Origin: Methanobrevibacter sp.
GTDB lineage: Archaea; Methanobacteriota; Methanobacteria; Methanobacteriales; Methanobacteriaceae
Direction: 5' to 3'
NCBI GenBank assembly: GCA_009776495.1
Contig: WRNS01000097.1
Span: forward strand, 1 to 5,066
Length of the DNA stretch: 5,066 bases
Shown here: positions 1 to 5,066 of the stretch, one piece after another
Layout of the letters: every line of letters begins with the position of its first letter
How positions within the stretch are numbered: the stretch's first letter is position 1
Program-made: the position numbers and the translations under genes
The notes under the pieces: generated by a model
Told to the model about the DNA's origin: nothing
Database searches by the model: none
The model's input: only the letters and a program-made list of their open reading frames with translations

Positions 1-134
1 ATACTAATAATCAGAACATTTATTTATATTATTTTAATAAAAGATAATACATAAAGTTGAATATAAAGATAAAAAAAGTTAAAGAAAATTAATTTTAAAT
101 TTTTCAAATTTTTTAAGAAATAAACTAATAATTT

Positions 135-190
135 ATTAAATTTTTCAAAATTAACTAATTATATTTAATCTTTCAAAATTAACTATTTAT
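135..190 (+). repeat. 28-bp tandem direct repeat, two copies, upstream of mat
   Basis: Copy 1 is 135-162 and copy 2 is 163-190, directly abutting. They agree at 25 of 28 positions and share an exact 15-mer, TTTCAAAATTAACTA, at 143-157 and 171-185. A weaker third relative lies upstream: TTAAATTTTTCAAA at 95-108 equals 136-149, and an AACTAAT at 123-129 recurs at 153-159, with extra bases between. The second copy ends at position 190, next to the mat ribosome binding site. The repeat could be a pair of regulator sites, or simply a slippage duplication in AT-rich DNA. The repeat is directly visible; any function is inferred. Confidence 0.8.
159..166 (+). promoter_or_regulatory. Candidate TATA box for mat (ambiguous)
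   Basis: TTATATTT lies between the two exact 15-base repeats. An archaeal TATA box usually sits about 25 bases before the transcription start, which would put the start near 185-192 and give an almost leaderless message that barely includes the GAGGG site. Alternatives are TTTATTAA near 132-139 (leader about 40 bases, similar to ileS) and TTTATATT near 23-30 (long leader). Composition alone cannot separate them. Confidence 0.3.
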
Positions 191-195
191 GAGGG
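191..195 (+). promoter_or_regulatory. Ribosome binding site of mat (decides the start)
   Basis: GAGGG lies five bases before the ATG at 201 and can pair with the CCTCC near the 3' end of archaeal 16S rRNA. It overlaps the G of the upstream in-frame ATG at 189-191, so it can only serve the start at 201. No purine-rich site precedes position 189, where the sequence is AT-only apart from single C bases. Confidence 0.75.
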
Positions 196-200
196 TATTT

Positions 201-1406
201 ATGAGAAATATTATAGTAGAAGAACTTAATCAAAGACCAATTGAAGAGTTAGACATTGAATTAGTTGAAAGAAAAGGTATTGGACATCCTGATAGTATAA
301 GTGATGGAATAGCTGAATCGGTTAGTAGAGCTCTTTGTAACCTTTACTTAGATGAACTTGGAGGAGTTCTTCACCATAACACTGACGAGGTACAAATTAC
401 TGCAGGAGAGTCAAATCCTATATTTGGTGGAGGAGAGGTAATAAAACCAATAGATGTCCTACTAACTGGTAGAGGTGTTTCAGAGTTTGAAGGTAAAAAA
501 TTAGCTGTGGACAGAGTAGCTATTGAAGCAGCTAAAGAATACTTATCTAAAAATATAATTAACCTCAATGTAGAATCTGAGACTGTAGTAGAGTGTAAAA
601 TTGGTCGTGGTTCTGGAGATTTAGTAGATGTATTTAAGCGTGTCGGTGCTCCATCTTCAAATGATACTTCTTTTGGTGTAGGTTATGCTCCATTTTCTGA
701 AGTTGAAACAATAGTTTTAGCTACAGAAGAGTTATTAAACTCAAGACAATTTAAAAATAAATATCCTGCTGTTGGTGAAGATATTAAAGTAATGGGTCTT
801 AGAGAGGCTGATGAGATTACACTGACTATTGCCTGTGCAATGGTTTCAAGATATTTAAATGATAAGGATGAGTATATAGCTGTACGGGAAGAACTCAAAA
901 GTATTGTATTGGACTTAGCTTCTAAATATACTGGTAGGAAAGTAAATATTTTCATTAACACTGCTGATGATGATGAAGTTAAAGATGAAAAAGGATATTT
1001 TTTAACTGTAACAGGAACATCAGCTGAAATGGGTGATGATGGTTCTGTTGGAAGAGGTAACAGAGCTAATGGTCTTATTACTCCAAATAGGCCAATGTCC
1101 ATGGAAGCTACTTCAGGAAAAAATCCTATAAACCATGTTGGTAAAATTTATAATATATTATCAAATGAAATAGCTAGTGATATTGCAGAAAATGTTGAAG
1201 GTATTAAACAAGTAAATATACTGCTTTTAAGCCAAATTGGTAAACCAATTGACGAGCCTAAAGCAGCTACTTCACAGATAATATTGGAAGATGGATATAA
1301 AATGGATGAGATTAGTAAAAAAGTTGAATCTATTGTAGATGGATGGCTTGAGAATGTTTCATCTGTTACAGAAAATGTTGTTAAAGGGAAAGCTCGCACA
1401 TTTTAA
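201..1406 (+). CDS. mat: S-adenosylmethionine synthetase, archaeal type (methionine adenosyltransferase)
   Basis: Makes S-adenosylmethionine from ATP and methionine, releasing phosphate and pyrophosphate; a cytosolic enzyme supplying methyl groups and the radical-SAM cofactor. The protein matches the archaeal MAT family throughout: GIGHPDSISDG at residues 26-36, HHNTDEV at 58-64, GRGSGDLVDVF at 135-145, NDTSFGVGYAP at 154-164, a glycine-rich GDDGSVGRGN at 278-287, then PMSMEATSGKNP at 298-309 and NHVGKIYN at 311-318. Its 401 residues fit the family length of about 400, and the ending KGKARTF resembles the family C-terminus. I chose the ATG at 201 over the in-frame ATG at 189 because archaeal homologues begin MRNIIV, exactly as here, and because the GAGGG at 191-195 then serves as ribosome binding site. 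From 189, that site would lie inside the gene and four extra residues (MRVF) would be added. The gene is intact and precedes ileS on the same strand by 217 bases. Family identity is very secure; the start is well supported. Confidence 0.97.
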   Translation: MRNIIVEELNQRPIEELDIELVERKGIGHPDSISDGIAESVSRALCNLYLDELGGVLHHNTDEVQITAGESNPIFGGGEVIKPIDVLLTGRGVSEFEGKKLAVDRVAIEAAKEYLSKNIINLNVESETVVECKIGRGSGDLVDVFKRVGAPSSNDTSFGVGYAPFSEVETIVLATEELLNSRQFKNKYPAVGEDIKVMGLREADEITLTIACAMVSRYLNDKDEYIAVREELKSIVLDLASKYTGRKVNIFINTADDDEVKDEKGYFLTVTGTSAEMGDDGSVGRGNRANGLITPNRPMSMEATSGKNPINHVGKIYNILSNEIASDIAENVEGIKQVNILLLSQIGKPIDEPKAATSQIILEDGYKMDEISKKVESIVDGWLENVSSVTENVVKGKARTF

Positions 1407-1412
1407 ATGAAG

Positions 1413-1428
1413 AGTCATTAATTTGACT
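1413..1428 (+). repeat. Short inverted repeat just after mat
   Basis: AGTCA at 1413-1417 and TGACT at 1424-1428 are perfect complements around a six-base spacer, TTAATT. As RNA it would make a weak five-pair hairpin seven bases after the stop codon. It may help define the mat mRNA 3' end together with the T-runs that follow, but a match this short could occur by chance. Confidence 0.35.
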
Positions 1429-1447
1429 AGTTTACTAAATCATATTA

Positions 1448-1501
1448 TTTTTCTTCCACATTTTTTTAATTTAACTAAATCTTTTTTTCATTGTATTTTT
1501 T
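1448..1501 (+). terminator. Probable oligo-T terminator region after mat
   Basis: Four runs of T follow the mat stop codon: 1448-1452 (5), 1461-1467 (7), 1482-1488 (7) and 1496-1501 (6). Archaeal RNA polymerase terminates at U-rich stretches without needing a strong hairpin, aided by the FttA/aCPSF1 nuclease, so a series of T-runs about 40-95 bases after a stop codon is the expected form. Some read-through into ileS is possible. Confidence 0.65.
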
Positions 1502-1551
1502 ACTTATCACAAAAGAGATTTTATTTTTAATAATTTTAATAATATTAGCTA

Positions 1552-1563
1552 TTTAATATATTT
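1552..1563 (+). promoter_or_regulatory. Candidate TATA box for ileS
   Basis: TTTAATATATTT resembles the archaeal TATA consensus and lies after the probable mat terminator. A start of transcription about 25 bases downstream would fall near 1583-1588, leaving a leader of about 40 bases before the ileS ATG. The surroundings are so AT-rich that other placements, such as around 1528-1545, cannot be excluded. Confidence 0.45.
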
Positions 1564-1611
1564 GAAATAATAATAAACTTATTACTAAATTGTTATTTTT
1601 CACTTTTTACT

Positions 1612-1616
1612 AGGAG
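1612..1616 (+). promoter_or_regulatory. Ribosome binding site of ileS
   Basis: AGGAG stands seven bases before the ATG at 1624. It is the only purine-rich cluster in the preceding 80 bases. It fixes the start, in agreement with the MPIEEAEKSY N-terminus expected for methanogen IleRS. Confidence 0.85.
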
Positions 1617-1623
1617 AATTCAC

Positions 1624-4600
1624 ATGCCAATTGAAGAGGCAGAAAAATCGTATCAATATCAAAAAATTGAAAAGGAAATTGAAGATTTTTGGGATAAAAA
1701 TCAAATCTATTCTAAAACACAGAAATTAAGAGAAAATGGCCAGAAATACTCGTTTTTAGATGGGCCTCCTTATTGTAGTGGTAAAATACATTTGGGAACA
1801 GCTCAAAACAAGATAATTAAAGATGTATATCTTAGATTTAAATCTATGAGTGGCTTTAATGTTAGACGTCAAGCTGGATGGGATACCCATGGCCTTCCAA
1901 TTGAACACAAGGTAGAGCAGCTATTGGGCATAAAAAACAAGCAGCAAATTGAAGAAGAGATTGGAATAGCTAATTTTGTAACAAAATGTAAGGAATTTTC
2001 AATTGAAAATAAGGATTTAATGACTGAACAGTTTAAGGGTCTTGGAGTTTGGATGGACTGGGATTCTCCATATATAACATTGGATCCTAAATATATGGAA
2101 TCTTGTTGGTGGACATTAAAGAAAGCACATGAGAAAGATCTTTTACTAAAGGATAAAAGGGTCATTAGCTGGTGTCCAAGGTGTGAAACTGCATTAGCTG
2201 CTGCTGAAATTGATTATGAAAATAGGGAAGATCCTTCTATCTATGTTAAATTTCCATTAAAAGAACCATTTTTAGAAAAAGAAAAAAATCCTGAAAATTT
2301 AAGTGAATTTTTCTTAGTTTGGACTACTACTCCCTGGACTCTTCCATCTAACTTAGCTATTTGCGCAAACCAGGAATTTGATTATTCTTTTATTAAAATT
2401 AATAATGAAATATTGATTTTAGCCACTGATTTAGTTGAAACTATACTTGGACCCCACGAAAAAATTACTAGAATTAAAAAAGAAACAGGGAAATTTGATG
2501 AGTCTGGAGAGGCGATAGTGGAAGTTGAGGAAAAAAAAGAAATAATTTATGAAGTTTTAAATGTAGTTCAAGGAGCTGATCTTCAATTTAAAAGCTACAA
2601 TTATCCTCTTTTAGATGAAGTACCTAAACAAAGTGAATTTGATAAAATAGCTAATGTTCATTCTATCTTACTTGGAAATCATGTTGAATTAGGTGAAGGA
2701 ACAGGTTTAGTTCATACAGCTCCTGGTCATGGTCCGGATGATTTTGAAATAGGTAAAGAATATGATTTACCAATATTTTGCCCAGTTGATGGTGAAGGAA
2801 ACTTTACCTCTGATGGAGGAAAATATGCAGGTGAGTTTGTTAAGGATGCAGATTCAAATATTATTCATGACTTAAAAAACCATAACCTTCTCTTTAAGGA
2901 TGAAATAATAGAACATAGATATGGTCAGTGTTGGAGATGTAAAACACCAATCATTTACTTAGCTACTGAACAATGGTTTTTAAAAATCACTGAAATAAAA
3001 GAAAAAATGCTTTCTGAAATTGATAGGATAGAATGGGTTCCTTCTTGGGCTGGAGAAAGTAGATTTAAAGACTGGGTGGAAAATGCTAAAGATTGGACTA
3101 TTTCTAGACAAAGATATTGGGGAATTCCAATACCTGTTTGGGAATGTCCTGATTGTGAGGAAATTAAAGTTTTAGGTTCGGTAAAAGAGTTAAAAGAAGG
3201 TTCAATTTCTGAAATCACGGTTAATGATGAAGATTTGGTTCACAGACCTTATGTTGATGATATAACCATAAAATGTAGTAACGATGGCTGCAATGGTGAA
3301 ATGAATCGTATAGAAGATGTTTTAGATGTTTGGATAGATTCAGGAGTAGCTGGCTGGGCTGCCACATATTATCCTCAGGAAAAGGAAATGTTTAATCAGT
3401 GGTACCCTTATGACTTTATTACTGAAGGCCATGATCAAACAAGAGGATGGTTCTATTCACAGCTTGGAACTGGGGTAATAGCTCTTGATGAAGCACCATA
3501 TAAGAAAGTTTTAATGCAAGGATTCGTTCTCGACGAAAAAGGAAAGAAAATGAGTAAATCTTTAGGTAATGTGGTTAATCCTGAAGATGTTGTAGAACAA
3601 TATGGAGCTGATGTTTTAAGATTCTATCTTTTATGGGCTGGAAAACCATGGGATGACTTGAAATTTGTATGGGATGAGCTGAACAATGTAAAAAAGATGT
3701 TTAATATATTATGGAATGTTTATGTATTTTCCACCACTTACATGTCATTAGATGAATTCAACCCAGCTCATTGTAGTGAAGATAATATGAATCTACAAGA
3801 TGAAGATAAATGGATAATATCTAAAGCTAATTCATTAGCTATGGAGGTTGAAGATGATTTTAATAATGCCTTTTTCCACAAAGCTACAAGAAAAATCAAT
3901 AGCTTTATTCTTGAAGATTTGAGTCGTTGGTATGTGAGACTTATTAGAGGAAGAACATGGATAGAAAAAGATGATCCTAATAAATTAGGAGCTTACTTTG
4001 GACTATATTCTGCATTGGAAATACTTATTAAGACATTGGCTCCAATAACACCATATATTACTGAAAAAATCTATGAAAATCTCGTTAAGGGTGTAAAAAA
4101 TTCTATGACAAGTATTCATATGGAGGATTGGAAGTATGATATGGAAGCTATTGATAAAGATCTTGAGAGGAAAATGGATATTGCTCGAGATATTATTGAA
4201 AGTTGTTCAAGAGCCAGGGATGTAGCTAAATATAAGCTTAGATGGCCAGTAAAAGATATTACAATTGTTTCATCAGATGAAAAAGTTTTAGATGCTGTTA
4301 ACTATCTTGAAGATATTATTGCATACCAGTCTAATGCGAAAAAGTTAATAAAAACACATGAATTTGAAAATTTAAAGTTCATAGCTAAGCCTAATTTGAA
4401 AACTTTAGGTCCAAGACTTAAACAGGACATGGGATTCGTAGTAAATTTCTTAAAAGAAAGTGATGGAGACAAAATCAAAAATGATTTAGAAGTTAATGGT
4501 AAAATTGAGGTGAAAATAGCTACTGGGGAGTCCGATGAAAAGATAATTGAATTATCATCCGAAGACATTTTCTTTGACACAGAACTTCCAGATGATGTAG

Positions 4601-4941
4601 TAAGTGCAGATTTTGTTGGAGGAAGTGTTTTTGTTAACACTCAAATCACTCCTGAAATTTTATCTGAAAGTATGGCTCGAGAACTGATTAGAAGGATTCA
4701 AGATATGAGAAAAGACATGGATTTAGATGTTGAAGCTAATATAAATGTTTTCATTCAAGTAAGTAGTAAGTTCAAAGGTATAATAGCTAATCAAGTTGAT
4801 TTCATAGCTAATGAAGTTAGAGCTAAGGATATATCATTTGCTAAGATTGATTTAGACAATAGTACTGATGTTAATTCTAAGGAATTTGCTAAGAGATGGA
4901 AAATTGAAGACGAAGAGCTCATAGTTCAAATTATGTATTAG
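1624..4941 (+). CDS. ileS: Isoleucyl-tRNA synthetase, archaeal/eukaryote-like type
   Basis: A class I aminoacyl-tRNA synthetase that activates isoleucine with ATP, charges tRNA-Ile in the cytosol, and hydrolyses mischarged valine. The HIGH-equivalent is HLGT at residues 56-59, after DGPPYCSG at 46-53; GWDTHGLPIE follows at 85-94. The CP1 editing domain spans about 200-400, with the threonine-rich WTTTPWT at 233-239 and HTAPGHGPDD at 364-373; Asp372 aligns with the conserved editing aspartate. Two cysteine clusters probably bind zinc: C184, C187, C436 and C439 form one; C508, C511, C551 and C556 the other. DVLDVWIDSG is at 565-574, EGHDQTRGWFYS at 601-612 and KMSKS at 642-646. The helical anticodon-binding domain (WYVR at 769-772, LRWP at 872-875) precedes a C-terminal domain to 1105. 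The ATG has a good AGGAG site. The protein is complete and somewhat longer than the roughly 1045 residues I recall for Methanothermobacter. Assignment to isoleucine rather than valine or leucine rests on the overall sequence and is very secure. Confidence 0.98.
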   Translation: MPIEEAEKSYQYQKIEKEIEDFWDKNQIYSKTQKLRENGQKYSFLDGPPYCSGKIHLGTAQNKIIKDVYLRFKSMSGFNVRRQAGWDTHGLPIEHKVEQLLGIKNKQQIEEEIGIANFVTKCKEFSIENKDLMTEQFKGLGVWMDWDSPYITLDPKYMESCWWTLKKAHEKDLLLKDKRVISWCPRCETALAAAEIDYENREDPSIYVKFPLKEPFLEKEKNPENLSEFFLVWTTTPWTLPSNLAICANQEFDYSFIKINNEILILATDLVETILGPHEKITRIKKETGKFDESGEAIVEVEEKKEIIYEVLNVVQGADLQFKSYNYPLLDEVPKQSEFDKIANVHSILLGNHVELGEGTGLVHTAPGHGPDDFEIGKEYDLPIFCPVDGEGNFTSDGGKYAGEFVKDADSNIIHDLKNHNLLFKDEIIEHRYGQCWRCKTPIIYLATEQWFLKITEIKEKMLSEIDRIEWVPSWAGESRFKDWVENAKDWTISRQRYWGIPIPVWECPDCEEIKVLGSVKELKEGSISEITVNDEDLVHRPYVDDITIKCSNDGCNGEMNRIEDVLDVWIDSGVAGWAATYYPQEKEMFNQWYPYDFITEGHDQTRGWFYSQLGTGVIALDEAPYKKVLMQGFVLDEKGKKMSKSLGNVVNPEDVVEQYGADVLRFYLLWAGKPWDDLKFVWDELNNVKKMFNILWNVYVFSTTYMSLDEFNPAHCSEDNMNLQDEDKWIISKANSLAMEVEDDFNNAFFHKATRKINSFILEDLSRWYVRLIRGRTWIEKDDPNKLGAYFGLYSALEILIKTLAPITPYITEKIYENLVKGVKNSMTSIHMEDWKYDMEAIDKDLERKMDIARDIIESCSRARDVAKYKLRWPVKDITIVSSDEKVLDAVNYLEDIIAYQSNAKKLIKTHEFENLKFIAKPNLKTLGPRLKQDMGFVVNFLKESDGDKIKNDLEVNGKIEVKIATGESDEKIIELSSEDIFFDTELPDDVVSADFVGGSVFVNTQITPEILSESMARELIRRIQDMRKDMDLDVEANINVFIQVSSKFKGIIANQVDFIANEVRAKDISFAKIDLDNSTDVNSKEFAKRWKIEDEELIVQIMY

Positions 4942-4956
4942 CTTTATTCAAGTTTG

Positions 4957-5023
4957 TTTTTTTTGGGTTTCTATTTTTCATTTTTCATTTTTTTTCATTT
5001 TTTTTTTTTACTTTTTACTTTTT
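4957..5023 (+). terminator. Graded T-rich terminator tract after ileS
   Basis: Starting 15 bases after the ileS stop, T-runs of 8, 5, 5, 8, 12, 5 and 5 follow at 4957-4964, 4974-4978, 4981-4985, 4988-4995, 4998-5009, 5012-5016 and 5019-5023. From 4974 on they are separated only by CA or AC dinucleotides. No G/C stem precedes them. This fits U-tract termination by archaeal RNA polymerase with FttA/aCPSF1, and is stronger than the tract after mat. Confidence 0.8.
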
Positions 5024-5024
5024 G

Positions 5025-5052
5025 AAAAAATGGTACAATAAGTTCATTTTTT
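5025..5052 (+). repeat. Inverted repeat between the ileS terminator and the next promoter
   Basis: AAAAAATG at 5025-5032 and CATTTTTT at 5045-5052 are perfect eight-base complements around a 12-base spacer. Because it ends in six T bases, it could be a last terminator hairpin of ileS. It also lies directly upstream of a TATA-like sequence, so an operator role for the next gene is possible. The arms are mostly A/T, so chance is a real alternative. Confidence 0.4.
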
Positions 5053-5066
5053 ATTTATAATATATT
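5053..5066 (+). promoter_or_regulatory. Possible TATA box of a gene beyond the window
   Basis: ATTTATAATATATT at the window edge resembles the archaeal TATA consensus and comes after the ileS termination tract, where a new + strand unit would start. No coding start is visible. In Methanothermobacter I recall purL, a purine biosynthesis gene, following ileS; that is memory, not evidence from this window. Confidence 0.3.

Noticed and set aside
1..134. Possible 3' end of an upstream gene or a small RNA in the left flank
   Set aside because: All frames are quickly stopped, the sequence is almost entirely A and T, and no stable stem or tRNA-like element is visible. T-runs at 100-104 and 109-114 could end an upstream unit, but there is no gene to attach them to.
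1..200. SAM-sensing riboswitch before mat
   Set aside because: The leader has almost no G or C and cannot form the paired helices of any known SAM riboswitch.
371..1399. Open frames on the minus strand across mat (65, 139 and 83 codons)
   Set aside because: They are antisense shadows of a strongly conserved gene, with low-complexity Ser/Leu/Ile-rich products, no ribosome binding site and no family resemblance.
1572..1583. AATAA-AC-TTATT inverted repeat before ileS
   Set aside because: All-A/T arms of five bases with a two-base loop cannot form a hairpin and are expected by chance at this composition.
1869..4640. Open frames on the minus strand across ileS (98, 87 and 112 codons)
   Set aside because: They are antisense to conserved IleRS motifs, Ser/Phe-rich, and lack start signals, so they are codon-bias shadows.
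1624..4941. Reading ileS as valyl- or leucyl-tRNA synthetase
   Set aside because: The motif set (DGPPYCSGKIHLGT, HTAPGHGPDD, the two Cys4 sites) and the C-terminal domain fit IleRS; ValRS and LeuRS differ in these regions.
5030..5041. Possible start of a small gene at the ATG at 5030
   Set aside because: It reads three codons to a TAA stop and has no ribosome binding site.

Overview
This window carries two complete housekeeping genes on the + strand in very AT-rich DNA (roughly 30% G+C by eye, with intergenic stretches close to 90% A+T). Both proteins are of archaeal type: an S-adenosylmethionine synthetase of the diverged archaeal MAT family, and an isoleucyl-tRNA synthetase with the HLGT signature and the two four-cysteine clusters of the archaeal/eukaryote-like enzymes. 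Archaeal protein types, extreme AT bias, AGA-rich arginine codon use, GGAG/GAGG ribosome binding sites and T-rich gene ends together suggest a mesophilic member of the Methanobacteriales. Methanobrevibacter is most likely and Methanosphaera is possible. This assignment is an inference from protein resemblance and composition, not from a search.

Layout: positions 1-200 are a non-coding leader containing a 28-bp near-perfect tandem repeat that runs almost up to the start of mat. Positions 201-1406 are mat (401 aa). Positions 1407-1623 are a spacer with several oligo-T runs (probable terminator), a candidate TATA box, a short leader with two more T5 runs, and a strong Shine-Dalgarno site. Positions 1624-4941 are ileS (1105 aa). 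Positions 4942-5066 hold a graded T-rich tract (probable terminator), a short inverted repeat and a TATA-like element that may serve a gene beyond the window.

The two genes do not form one pathway. MAT makes the methyl donor SAM, and IleRS charges tRNA-Ile for translation. Their adjacency looks like conserved gene order: I recall, without certainty, mat-ileS-purL in Methanothermobacter. If so, the next gene to the right may be purL, which cannot be seen here. The spacing and T-runs suggest that here mat and ileS are at least partly separate transcription units.

I found no mobile element, CRISPR array, RNA gene, toxin-antitoxin pair or unknown coding system. The window is an ordinary core region. 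The signals most worth a second look are regulatory: the tandem repeat before mat, and the U-tracts before and after ileS.
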